A program made the position numbers and the translations under genes. Shown piece by piece: positions 6,030 to 13,577 of a stretch of DNA of 64,000 nucleotides. The notes beneath the pieces are model-generated. The model searched no databases and was not told where the DNA came from. It saw only the letters and a program-made list of their open reading frames with translations. The stretch lies in assembly GCF_008327825.1 (NCBI RefSeq), contig NZ_AP019827.1, positions 806,001 through 870,000 of the forward strand, in the 5' to 3' direction. Source of the stretch: Leptotrichia shahii (GTDB lineage: Bacteria > Fusobacteriota > Fusobacteriia > Fusobacteriales > Leptotrichiaceae). Each line of letters starts with the position of its first letter. Position 1 is the first letter of the stretch.

Positions 6030-6664
6030 TAACTATTGATAGTTTGAACTTAACAGATATAGCAGCGAAGTCAACTTTGAATGATAAAACAACACTTTGG
6101 ATTTATGAATCTATAAATTTTGCTATCAAAAAGAAGCATGATGCGATTAAAAGAAAATTTTTCTTGGAGTTATCAGAGTTAAATGATGTAGAATTAGATT
6201 TTTTGATGTGGGAATATCATGTTGATTACATTGACGCAAATATTTCAAAAGAAACAAAGGTTAAATTGATTAAAAGAGCGGTTTTTTCGCATTTTAACAA
6301 AGGAACTGTAGGTGGAACGAAAGAAATATGCGAAATATTATTTGACGGAAAAGTTGGAATAACAGAATGGTTTAAATACGGAGGAAAGGCAGGTTATTTT
6401 AAACTTAGTACAGATGGTGGAATGTCAAATGATAAAGAGTATAAAAAAATATTAGAAGTGGTAGAACAATATAAAAATATCCGTTCCTGGCTTGATGGAA
6501 TAAGATTTTTAAGAAAAAAAGAAAGAAAAATTAGTTATGGTTTTGTAAGGAGAAGCAAAATAAAATATTATTTAGCTTCGACTGATATAAATATTCCAAA
6601 TGATTTATTAAAAGCAAATTTTGGAACAGTGCATAGAACAAGAATACTAAGAGAAATAAGATAG
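6026..6664 (+). CDS. Phage tail protein I
   Basis: The 212-residue product has the tail protein I pattern: DDKT-like start, LDFLMWEYHVDYIDANISKE, KLIKRAVFSHFNKGTVGGTK and the IWLDG-like IRSWLDGIRFLRKKERKISY. It joins the wedge to the tail fibre in P2-type baseplates. It overlaps J by four bases and ends nine bases before the fibre gene. Confidence 0.88.
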   Translation: MITIDSLNLTDIAAKSTLNDKTTLWIYESINFAIKKKHDAIKRKFFLELSELNDVELDFLMWEYHVDYIDANISKETKVKLIKRAVFSHFNKGTVGGTKEICEILFDGKVGITEWFKYGGKAGYFKLSTDGGMSNDKEYKKILEVVEQYKNIRSWLDGIRFLRKKERKISYGFVRRSKIKYYLASTDINIPNDLLKANFGTVHRTRILREIR

Positions 6665-6672
6665 GAGGAATC

Positions 6673-7668
6673 ATGGCAAAATTTAAAGGATTTATATTAA
6701 CAGAAAAAGGGAGGGAACTGTTAGCAAAAGGACTAGCGGGAGAAACAATAACATTTACTAAAATGGCGATAGGAGATGGAACTACAGCGACTTCCGAGAG
6801 AGAAATGACAGCATTAGTTAATCAAATTACAACATTGCAGCTTTTAAATGTAGATACAAAAGGGAATGGAACTTGTGAAATTAACGCTTTATTGACAAAC
6901 AAATCAGTAACAACAGGATTTTATATAAGAGAGCTGGGGATATTTGCTCACGGAAATGACAATGTTGAAATACTTTATGCTTACAACACTTCAGCAAATG
7001 CGGACTATTTGCCACCTTTTTCAGCAAACAATGTAGTTGAAATAGAGTATATAGACACAATAATCGTGGATCAAGTGGAAAATATTACCGCTACTATCGA
7101 CCCAGCTGTATCGTATATAACAAAAAAATATGCAGAAGATAATTTTTTAACATTGAAAGATAAGATGAAAATGTTAGGACTAGAATTTGGCGGAAACATA
7201 CAGGACATTGGCAATAAAACGAAAGGTAAGTTTTATTATGATAACGTTACAAAATTTTACTACGAATGCATCGAGGATAATTCTTTAACTTACAACGATT
7301 CAGGGAAATTTAGGGCTATTTCTAATAAGCCGCTTTCGGATAAAGTGGAAAGTTTATGCGAAGTAAAAAAATTAAATGATGCCGAAATTGATTCTAGAAT
7401 TCCACAATATTTTTCAGGGGCAAAACTATTTAAAAAAGGAAATGTTGTAACATTTAACGCCTTGCTCGAAAGAAATTTAAATGTTGTAAATTCTCCGCTT
7501 GCTATATTATTCAATCTCCCTTTCAAACCAATTGATGATTACATATGGGTGAGTCCTATTTTTACAATTAGAAAAAATGGAAATTTTGAAGTAGGGACGT
7601 ATGCAAATTTTAATAGAAACAAAATTACAGAACCAACTCATCTAAGTTTCACATACATTTGCGAATAA
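6673..7668 (+). CDS. Phage tail fibre protein (tail-collar type N-terminus)
   Basis: TAGGAGG precedes the ATG. Residues 1-150 follow the tail-fibre pattern of the DUF3751 type, with FILTEKGRELLAKGLAGETI, FTKMAIGDGT and TGFYIRELGIFAHG. The C-terminal 180 residues (from about LTLKDKMKML) carry the probable receptor-binding part and are not recognised. At 331 residues it is short for a fibre. It probably binds the host surface. Confidence 0.85.
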   Translation: MAKFKGFILTEKGRELLAKGLAGETITFTKMAIGDGTTATSEREMTALVNQITTLQLLNVDTKGNGTCEINALLTNKSVTTGFYIRELGIFAHGNDNVEILYAYNTSANADYLPPFSANNVVEIEYIDTIIVDQVENITATIDPAVSYITKKYAEDNFLTLKDKMKMLGLEFGGNIQDIGNKTKGKFYYDNVTKFYYECIEDNSLTYNDSGKFRAISNKPLSDKVESLCEVKKLNDAEIDSRIPQYFSGAKLFKKGNVVTFNALLERNLNVVNSPLAILFNLPFKPIDDYIWVSPIFTIRKNGNFEVGTYANFNRNKITEPTHLSFTYICE

Positions 7669-7758
7669 GATAATAGTGTGGCGAGGTAAAAGCAACACAT
7701 ATGGAGCAATGTATATAAATGTTATATAATCAGCTAGAAAATTTATCTGAATTTAAAA

Positions 7759-7941
7759 ATGGTCAGTTTAAAATCAAACAATCGTGTGAAACAAGACACT
7801 CGATTAAAAAGTAAAAAAACTTATAAAGACAGTAAAAATCAATACTTAAGTTATTTTTTTAATCGTGCTAATCATGAGATTGATTGTGAGAAATTCGTGC
7901 AAATTCATAAGTTAGCGCAGAATAAAAAACATAAAAAATAA
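7759..7941 (+). CDS. Possible 60-residue basic protein, or remnant of a broken small gene
   Basis: The frame from 7759 has no convincing ribosome site. A second short frame (7719-7814, 31 residues, starting MLYNQLENLSEFKNGQFKIK) overlaps it in another phase and has GGAG 12 bases upstream. Together they could be one small fibre-assembly-like gene broken by a shift, or simply non-coding sequence. No family is recognised. Confidence 0.25.
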   Translation: MVSLKSNNRVKQDTRLKSKKTYKDSKNQYLSYFFNRANHEIDCEKFVQIHKLAQNKKHKK

Positions 7942-7959
7942 AGAAATGGAGTGATAAAA

Positions 7960-8700
7960 ATGACAATAGTTTATATTTATGAAACAAATTCGTTGGAGTG
8001 TATAGCACGACCAACGGTTACAACGATAGAGGAATTTAAGAAAAATCCAAACTTATTTTATCCTGACTGGAATGAAGAAACTATGAAATACTCAACATCA
8101 TTACTTTCAAATCCAGTTTTGGATGAAAAAACTGGAGAACTCAGAGAAATGACTGAAGTTGAAAAAATAAAAGCTGGTAAAACAGTTTTAAATGATGGAA
8201 GTTATTTAGATGAAGTTAATGAAACAATCGTAACAATTGCAAAACCAAACGAGTGGAGCATTTGGGATAAAGACTCTCACACTTGGAAAGTTGACAATGA
8301 TTTATTAAATGCAAAATTAAAAGAATTAAGAGAAAAAGCATTAAAAGACTTAGCAGAAGCTAAATTAAACTTTTTGAATCAGCCACTTGGAATAGAGAAA
8401 GCTGGTAAAAAATATACTTTTGAGAATAACGAAAGAAATAGAAACAGTTTGTCTCTTAAAATGTCGCTAATGTGGACTTTAGAACAAGATAAAATCAAGA
8501 AAGTAAAAGTTTTGAATGATAAAAAAATGGTTGAATTTATTGAATTGAACAGGTCAGAATTAAAAGTTTTGGCTAAAAAAATACAAGATATAATTGAAAT
8601 TACTGACATGGCAGAGCAAATGGCAGTAGTTGGAATTAGTCGATATAATATCGAGCAAATGTTGGAACTTAATGTAAGTGATTTTTTTAAAATTAATTAA
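7960..8700 (+). CDS. Phage tail fibre-associated protein (DUF4376-like C-terminus)
   Basis: I prefer the ATG at 7960 (GGAGTG upstream) over the GTG at 7951. The 246-residue product starts with a beta-rich region. A long helical section follows (KLKELREKALKDLAEAKLNF) and then TFENNERNRNSLSLKMSLMW, resembling the DUF4376 domain found in fibre-assembly proteins. It sits between fibre and lysis genes, as such proteins do. The function is inferred. Confidence 0.65.
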   Translation: MTIVYIYETNSLECIARPTVTTIEEFKKNPNLFYPDWNEETMKYSTSLLSNPVLDEKTGELREMTEVEKIKAGKTVLNDGSYLDEVNETIVTIAKPNEWSIWDKDSHTWKVDNDLLNAKLKELREKALKDLAEAKLNFLNQPLGIEKAGKKYTFENNERNRNSLSLKMSLMWTLEQDKIKKVKVLNDKKMVEFIELNRSELKVLAKKIQDIIEITDMAEQMAVVGISRYNIEQMLELNVSDFFKIN

Positions 8701-8711
8701 GAGGAGAAATT

Positions 8712-9200
8712 ATGGAATTAGAAAAAGACAAACTATATATATGTTTTCACAAACCTAAACATCTTGTAGGACATTTAATAGCATTGTGGACATTTGGAAG
8801 ATATTCACACGCCGAATTTATTTACAATAATCAAGTATTTTTATCAAATCCTGGAGGAGTTAGGACAAGGAAATTTGAGTATCAGAAAAATATGGAAATT
8901 TATGAGCTTGACAAAAGTATCGACCCTAAAGATGTGATTGAATTTTTTAAAACGGCACAAGGTAAAGGATATGATTACTTGGGAATACTGGGGCAATTTT
9001 TCTATGCCGATAAGGTGCAGGACGATAACAGGTATTTCTGCAGCGAATTTTGCTTAAATGCGATAGATTATGCTTTGCAGTTTGCATTGACCTACAAAAC
9101 TAAATCATTAAAGGACAGGGTTGGCTATCAGTTCAATCCATCTAAATTGTTTAAGTATTTAAAAAATATGGAATTAATAAAAGAAAAGGAAGTGATTTAA
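8712..9200 (+). CDS. YiiX-like permuted papain-fold hydrolase
   Basis: The 162-residue product begins KDKLYICFHKPKHLVGHLIA, has a histidine in RYSHAEFIYNN and a cysteine in YFCSEFCLNAIDYAL. This His-before-Cys order is typical of permuted NlpC/P60 enzymes of the YiiX/YebB type, which cut or bind amide bonds in peptides or lipids. It directly abuts the endolysin gene, so a role in lysis or envelope passage is likely but not proven. There is no signal peptide. Confidence 0.7.
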   Translation: MELEKDKLYICFHKPKHLVGHLIALWTFGRYSHAEFIYNNQVFLSNPGGVRTRKFEYQKNMEIYELDKSIDPKDVIEFFKTAQGKGYDYLGILGQFFYADKVQDDNRYFCSEFCLNAIDYALQFALTYKTKSLKDRVGYQFNPSKLFKYLKNMELIKEKEVI

Positions 9201-10190
9201 ATGGACAGATTTGAGAAAATATTTGACTATCTGCTGAAAGTTGAGGGCGGATATTCTAATGACAAGCACGACAAGGGTGGAAAAACAAAATACGGAATAA
9301 CCGAAGAAGAAGCAAGAGAATTTGGATATAAGGGAGATATGCAGGACTTGACAAAAGATTTTGCAAAGAGTATCTATCTTAAGAAATATTATCTTGGAAA
9401 CAAGCTGGATAAAGTTGTAAATGATAAAGTAGCATTATCTATATGCGATTGGGCAGTTAATTCAGGAAGAAACGGAACAAAAAATGCACAGATTGCCACA
9501 AATCAATTGACAAATGCAAATCTTGATGTAGACGGAATAATTGGAAACAAAACATTGGAAGCATTGAATGCAACGGATCCTGAAAAATTTTTAGAAGTTT
9601 ATCATAACTTGCAGAGAATTTATTACAGAAGCAAGGTTGAAAGTGACAAGATTCAAAAAGGATTTTTGGCAGGTTGGCTAAATAGAGTTCAAAGAAAGGA
9701 GGAATATTTCAAAGATTGGGACAAGGAAAATACAGCAACAGAGAATAAAACGTATTCTTTCAGCCAAGAAAGTTTGGATAAAATGAAAAAAGTACATCCA
9801 AAGTTAGTTGAAGTTATGAAAGCTGCGATTACAAATAGTCCTTTTGATTTTAGAATAACAGCAGGAGCAAGAACGGCTGAAGAACAGTTTGCTTTGTATC
9901 AAAAAGGTAGAACTTTACCTGGACCGAAAGTTACAAATTGTGATGGCAAGAATTTTAAATCAAACCATCAAATAAAATCTGATGGATACGGACATGCAGT
10001 TGACATATTCCCTTGCGGAGTTATCGAAAATGGCGTGTATAGAAAATTTACATCAGATGAAGGATATGACGATAAGAAATTAAGATTAATAGCAAATCAT
10101 ATCTTGGCTGTTGCAAAAAGTAAAAACGTAAATGTTGAATGGGGTGGAAATTGGAAAATGCATGATACACCACATTTTGAACTGAAGTAA
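9201..10190 (+). CDS. Two-domain endolysin: GH108-type muramidase plus M15 peptidase
   Basis: Residues 1-170 follow the GH108 pattern: EGGYSNDKHDKGGKTKYGIT with probable catalytic Glu15, then ICDWAVNSGRNGTKNAQIA and DVDGIIGNKTLEALN as in the associated PG-binding part. From about 185 to 329 it is an M15-type metallopeptidase (RITAGARTAEEQFALYQKGR, GYGHAVDIFP, WGGNWKMHDTPHFEL), with His and Asp ligands for zinc in GHAVD and a His near the end. It would cut both glycan and stem peptide at lysis. It lacks a signal peptide, so it needs a holin. Confidence 0.9.
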   Translation: MDRFEKIFDYLLKVEGGYSNDKHDKGGKTKYGITEEEAREFGYKGDMQDLTKDFAKSIYLKKYYLGNKLDKVVNDKVALSICDWAVNSGRNGTKNAQIATNQLTNANLDVDGIIGNKTLEALNATDPEKFLEVYHNLQRIYYRSKVESDKIQKGFLAGWLNRVQRKEEYFKDWDKENTATENKTYSFSQESLDKMKKVHPKLVEVMKAAITNSPFDFRITAGARTAEEQFALYQKGRTLPGPKVTNCDGKNFKSNHQIKSDGYGHAVDIFPCGVIENGVYRKFTSDEGYDDKKLRLIANHILAVAKSKNVNVEWGGNWKMHDTPHFELK

Positions 10191-10253
10191 TGTGAAAATG
10201 ACTTTAATAAAAGCTGTATTTGAACGTTAAAAATAATTTTAGTATGAAAAGTT

Positions 10254-10291
10254 GGCTAACAAGGTAAAATTGATTGCAGAGCTTGTTAGCT
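10254..10291 (+). other. Hairpin after the endolysin gene
   Basis: GGCTAACAAG (10254-10263) and CTTGTTAGC (10282-10290) can pair over nine to ten bases around an 18-base loop. No T run follows, so it is not a standard terminator. It may be an mRNA stability or processing element between lysis genes. Confidence 0.4.
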
Positions 10292-10336
10292 AGCTTAAAA
10301 TTGATATTGGTAAAATAAAGAGTTAGGAGCGGTAAA

Positions 10337-10525
10337 ATGAACAATTATAAACTAAGATTGCAAAAAGAACTAGAAGATTTGGATCTTAAAATCGAAAAAT
10401 TGAATAACTTCATCGAAAAAAATGAGATTTTTAAAACAATAGATTTGAAAGAACAAGAATTGTTGAAAGAACAAAGAGAAATAATGACTAAATATGCAAA
10501 CATTTTAAGAAAAAGAATAAAATAG
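10337..10525 (+). CDS. Small coiled-coil phage protein (crAss001_48-like)
   Basis: AGGAGCGG precedes the ATG. The 62 residues are almost entirely helical (LEDLDLKIEKLNNFIEKNEI, ELLKEQREIMTKYANILRKR). This resembles the small crAss001_48-related proteins seen in many phages, whose role is unknown. It is followed within 11 bases by the next gene. Confidence 0.6.
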   Translation: MNNYKLRLQKELEDLDLKIEKLNNFIEKNEIFKTIDLKEQELLKEQREIMTKYANILRKRIK

Positions 10526-10536
10526 GAGTGATAAAA

Positions 10537-10863
10537 ATGGATAAATTAGCAGCAAAAATATATTTAACAGGTAAAATTTTAGAATTGGGAAAGACTTTAA
10601 TCTATAAAACAGAGATAGTTGCAAAAGGAAAAGCTGGAGCAGAAAAGTTTAAGCAGGTGTATGAAGGCTTCTGGGATAAATTAGAAGAATTATTGGAAAA
10701 AGAAAAATCAATTGACAGAAAATGGATTCCTGACTTTGCAGAAGAAATTGGCGAAGAAGTTCTGACAGAAGTTTTAAAGGAAGCTAGAAAAACATTTGAC
10801 TTAAAAGTTATACTGCAACAAATTTTTGATGAAGAAAAAGCAGGGAACAAAAACATATTATAG
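10537..10863 (+). CDS. Phage protein of unknown function, helical, 108 residues
   Basis: I prefer the ATG at 10537 (AGGAG at 10524-10528) to the GTG at 10528. The product is soluble, helical and charged, with no recognised motif. It lies between the coiled-coil gene and the holin-like gene and overlaps neither. Confidence 0.6.
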   Translation: MDKLAAKIYLTGKILELGKTLIYKTEIVAKGKAGAEKFKQVYEGFWDKLEELLEKEKSIDRKWIPDFAEEIGEEVLTEVLKEARKTFDLKVILQQIFDEEKAGNKNIL

Positions 10864-10871
10864 GAGCATAA

Positions 10872-11246
10872 ATGATTGAAGACTTAAAAATAATAATTGA
10901 CAATCACGGACTTTTCTTGATCTTATTTTTTAGCGGAGTATTATTTGGTGTAGTGGCTCAAAAAATGGTTGACAACAAGCCTGTCAAGCCGTATATGAAA
11001 CGGATAGCGGTTGCTGGAATGACTATGTCTATAACATTATCTTTAAATAAAATAATTGGGCATTTGTCGGCAGAATATCTATATCCGTGGAGTCCAGTTA
11101 TTGGATTTTTTGGAGAAGCGATTCTGGAAACAATAAATCAAAAAAGATATGGAATCAGTACAGGATTTTTGGAGCTGCTGCTTGAAAGGCTGGGATTTGT
11201 CAAAAAGGATAAGGGTGATGATAATGGAAAAACATCGCAGAAGTAG
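10872..11246 (+). CDS. Holin-like membrane protein
   Basis: AGGAG precedes the ATG. The 124-residue product has hydrophobic segments at about residues 11-30 (HGLFLILFFSGVLFGVVAQ), 46-62 and 70-90, with a charged C-terminal tail. Size, membrane segments and position after the endolysin suit a holin that lets the endolysin reach the wall. The assignment rests on context and topology. The next gene starts inside its end. Confidence 0.6.
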   Translation: MIEDLKIIIDNHGLFLILFFSGVLFGVVAQKMVDNKPVKPYMKRIAVAGMTMSITLSLNKIIGHLSAEYLYPWSPVIGFFGEAILETINQKRYGISTGFLELLLERLGFVKKDKGDDNGKTSQK

Positions 11247-11535
11247 AAAACTGGCATTTTTAATGTTAGCACTTATATTTTTAAATTCAGTTCTGACATT
11301 GAAGTTAAGAAGCTATCAAAGACGGCAAAATTTAGATTTATTAAGAAGCAGATTAAGAAACGAGAGCAATAGAGAGATTTTTGACAGCATAGAAAAGAAG
11401 TCGAAGACAGAGGATATGCTGCTATTAATCGGAACAAATATAGTGGCATTAATAATTATAGCTGGATTTGACAGGCAAAGAATAATTGATGAGAATAAAG
11501 ATAAAGAAAGAGCTGTCAAAGTGTTTGGGGGATAG
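11218..11535 (+). CDS. Small two-helix membrane protein of the lysis module (spanin or antiholin candidate)
   Basis: The frame is open from 11149, but the ATG at 11218 is the likely start because AAGGATAAGGG precedes it; a second ATG lies at 11224. The product has a basic N-terminus, a hydrophobic segment (LAFLMLALIFLNSVLTL), a charged helical middle with many Arg and Glu, and a second hydrophobic segment (MLLLIGTNIVALIIIAGF). It overlaps the holin-like gene by 29 bases. In a diderm host an inner-membrane spanin or an antiholin would fit. Neither is proven. Confidence 0.55.
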   Translation: MIMEKHRRSRKLAFLMLALIFLNSVLTLKLRSYQRRQNLDLLRSRLRNESNREIFDSIEKKSKTEDMLLLIGTNIVALIIIAGFDRQRIIDENKDKERAVKVFGG

Positions 11536-11557
11536 TCAGAAATGGCTATCTTTTTTT
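11531..11557 (+). terminator. Intrinsic terminator ending the late/lysis operon
   Basis: GATAG (11531-11535) and CTATC (11546-11550) pair around a 10-base loop, with seven T after them. It overlaps the stop of the last lysis gene. Confidence 0.75.
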
Positions 11558-11591
11558 GTGAACAAAAAAGTCACAATATTTTTTAAATATA

Positions 11592-11620
11592 TTGACAAAA
11601 AATAGCCGTTTTGCTATAAT
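11592..11620 (+). promoter_or_regulatory. Consensus promoter of the P63C gene
   Basis: TTGACA (11592-11597), 17 bases, TATAAT (11615-11620). The transcript would begin near 11627. That excludes the upstream ATG at 11624 as the start and supports the ATG at 11666. Confidence 0.85.
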
Positions 11621-11665
11621 GATATGAATGATAATCAAATAAATCTTATTTTGGAAAGGAATAGA

Positions 11666-12571
11666 ATGAAAAAAATACATTTTAAAGTTACTCATAGCGG
11701 TAAATTGATTATAGGAGACACTTCCATTAGTTGTGCAGTTTTAGAAAATGGACAGAGAATCATAACGCAAAGTAGTATATACAAAACTTTTGGAAAACAA
11801 AGAAGAGGTAGTCAAAGAGATGAAAATACCGTTATCCCGTATTTTATAACTTCTAAAAATTTGATTGCTTTTTTAGACAAAGATTTGCGAAAAGTGTTTG
11901 AAGAAGTTGAATACATATCAAAAAATGGAAGAGTGGTAAAAGGTTATAAAGCAGAAACTATACCAGCTATTTGTGATATTTTTATAGAAGCACATAGTAG
12001 AAAAGCATTAATGACAGTACAAGAACCATTATACGAGCAGTCATTAATTTTAATGAGAGCATTAGCTAAAGTTGGGATAACAGCATTGATTGATGAAGCT
12101 ACTGGATATCAAAATGATAGACAAGCACAAGAATTGCAAAATTTGCTGGCTAAATTTATTGGTGAAGATTTATTAAAATGGCAAAAAAGATTTCCAAAAC
12201 AGTATTATAAGGAAATGTTTAGGTTACACAATTGGGAATACGATGAGAATTCTAACAAAAGACCAGGATATGCGGGTTCTTTTACAATGAAATATGTTTA
12301 TGATTTATTTCCAGAAAGCGTCATAGAGTATATAAAAAGAGAAAACCCTAAATCTATTTCAAATAATAGATTATACCGTCATCATCAGTTTTTAAGTGTC
12401 GATATAGGAGTTCCTGAGTTAGATAGACATATTTCAAAATTACTGGGAGTAATGGCATTATCAGATAATATTTCTGATTTTGAAAAAAATTTTAAAAAGG
12501 CTTTTGCAATTGAATTAGAAAGGAAGAAAAAAGATACAGAATTTAAAAAAAAACAAAATGAGAGCCTTTAA
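11666..12571 (+). CDS. P63C-domain protein (phage cargo gene)
   Basis: ATG at 11666 follows GGAAAGGA with correct spacing. The 301-residue product matches the P63C pattern: SGKLIIGDTSISCAVLENGQ, RIITQSSIYKTFGKQRRGSQ, IPAICDIFIEAHSRKAL, IDEATGYQNDRQAQELQNLL and the C-terminal LYRHHQFLSVDIGVPELDRH. The biochemical role of the family is not known to me. It occurs widely in phages and bacteria. It has its own consensus promoter just after the late terminator and its own terminator, so it can be expressed from the lysogen. That arrangement is typical of lysogenic conversion or defence cargo. Confidence 0.85.
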   Translation: MKKIHFKVTHSGKLIIGDTSISCAVLENGQRIITQSSIYKTFGKQRRGSQRDENTVIPYFITSKNLIAFLDKDLRKVFEEVEYISKNGRVVKGYKAETIPAICDIFIEAHSRKALMTVQEPLYEQSLILMRALAKVGITALIDEATGYQNDRQAQELQNLLAKFIGEDLLKWQKRFPKQYYKEMFRLHNWEYDENSNKRPGYAGSFTMKYVYDLFPESVIEYIKRENPKSISNNRLYRHHQFLSVDIGVPELDRHISKLLGVMALSDNISDFEKNFKKAFAIELERKKKDTEFKKKQNESL

Positions 12572-12592
12572 TGGCTCTTATTCTTTTTCTAT
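12561..12592. terminator. Bidirectional terminator between the P63C gene and the small minus-strand gene
   Basis: AGAGCC (12561-12566) pairs with GGCTCT (12573-12578) around TTTAAT. T-rich sequence follows on the plus strand, and an A-rich stretch before it gives T on the minus strand. It overlaps the 3' ends of both convergent genes. Confidence 0.7.
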
Positions 12593-12730
12593 ATTCTTAA
12601 TAGCTGTTTCAATCTTAACTTTCAAAATTTTCAAATCCTGAAGTTTCATTTCTTCCAGCTCTATAATTTTTATTTGTTTTAGATTCTCAATATCTTTTTC
12701 ATCTAAGTTTTTGATTTTTAAATTTTTCAT
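12578..12730 (-). CDS. 50-residue helical protein convergent with the P63C gene
   Basis: ATG is at 12730-12728, with GGAG five bases upstream on the minus strand; the stop is at 12580-12578. The product is a Leu/Ile/Lys/Glu-rich helix (MKNLKIKNLDEKDIENLKQI at the start) with heptad-like spacing. I do not recognise it. A good ribosome site and a shared terminator support a real gene. Its position at the end of the prophage suggests a phage gene, perhaps a partner or regulator of the P63C gene; this is speculation. Confidence 0.5.
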   Translation of the reverse strand: MKNLKIKNLDEKDIENLKQIKIIELEEMKLQDLKILKVKIETAIKNIEKE

Positions 12731-13033
12731 TTTAACTCCATTGTATTTTCAAATTATTTGTGATAAACTATTATAGTTAGAAGAGCAAGGCTGTAATTGT
12801 TAGCCCTTAAATAGCCCTTATTTTTCAGAAAAAATTACATAAATCAATGATTTCAGAGAAAGATTTTTTAGCAAGAAAATAATATTATTTTTCCAAGAAA
12901 AATCAAGGGTTGCGAACATTTTTGAAATGTATTCAAATACAGTATAAAGTATTGATATACAATTCAAAGATAACTGTATTAAAATAAAGTGTACCAAGTG
13001 TACTATATTTATATTATAAAAAAGGAGAAATTT
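12731..13033. other. Intergenic region at the probable prophage-chromosome border
   Basis: There is no gene here. The sequence holds GTATTCAAATAC-type short palindromes near 12930. A direct repeat GTGTACCAAGTGTAC lies near 12990, just before the ribosome site of the next gene, and could be an operator. A phage attachment site would be expected between here and pyrC, but its partner copy is outside the window, so it cannot be identified. Confidence 0.35.
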
Positions 13034-13408
13034 ATGAAAAAAAGTTTATTATTATTATTAACATTGGGAATTTTAGGAGTATGTCAACTAGGATATAGTG
13101 ATATAAATACTGAAATTGAAAAAAATCAAACTGAGGATACAAAACAAATTCAAGAGAAAGTAAATCCAGATGAAACAGAAAATGAAGGATTAGAATCAAA
13201 ACAAACGTCAGAAACAGAAGAAACAACTCAAACAACAGAACAAGTTCAAAAAAAAGCATCGAAAACTAAAAAACTTACACCAGAACAAGAAAGAAGGCTA
13301 GAGGCAAAGGCTAGAAAAAACAAAGAAAAAAATATGACATTAGATGAAAAATTGGATTTACAAATTTTAAAAATGGAAAGAATGTTAAAAAGTCTGGAAG
13401 GTAAATAA
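13034..13408 (+). CDS. Small exported protein of unknown function
   Basis: The ATG at 13034 has GGAG upstream. The frame is open from 12989, but that would bury the signal peptide. Residues 1-22 form a signal peptide (MKKSLLLLLTLGILGVCQLG). The cysteine in LGVC lacks the usual Gly/Ala/Ser before it, so a lipid anchor is doubtful. The rest is polar, rich in Glu, Gln and Thr, and ends in a helical TLDEKLDLQILKMERMLKSL. It could be a periplasmic or surface helical protein. No family is assigned. Confidence 0.65.
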   Translation: MKKSLLLLLTLGILGVCQLGYSDINTEIEKNQTEDTKQIQEKVNPDETENEGLESKQTSETEETTQTTEQVQKKASKTKKLTPEQERRLEAKARKNKEKNMTLDEKLDLQILKMERMLKSLEGK

Positions 13409-13410
13409 AA

Positions 13411-13525
13411 ATAATAGATATGTTCAATAACCTAAGTTTTTTTATCACAAGGGGTTAAGCCCCTTGCTTCAAGATATTTATTTTATTAAATTTTAAGTTT
13501 ATATAGTTATCGAACAGGCCTAATA
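13411..13525. repeat. Dispersed palindromic element, copy A
   Basis: Imperfect terminal inverted repeats bound it: TGTTCAATAAC at 13421-13431 and GTTATCGAACA at 13506-13516, with weaker matching about 8 bases further out. The centre is a perfect hairpin, CAAGGGG (13448-13454) and CCCCTTG (13460-13466). It begins within 20 bases of the stop of the preceding gene and may also serve as its terminator. Closely similar copies lie at 43455-43575 and 54866-54978. Confidence 0.75.
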
Positions 13526-13577
13526 TTGCAAATCAGTTTTTTAGTATAGATTAAATTAATCAATTTGGGAGTAGAAA

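Noticed and set aside
11624-11665. Longer start for the P63C gene
   Set aside because: The ATG at 11624 lies three bases after the -10 hexamer, before the likely transcription start, and has no ribosome site.
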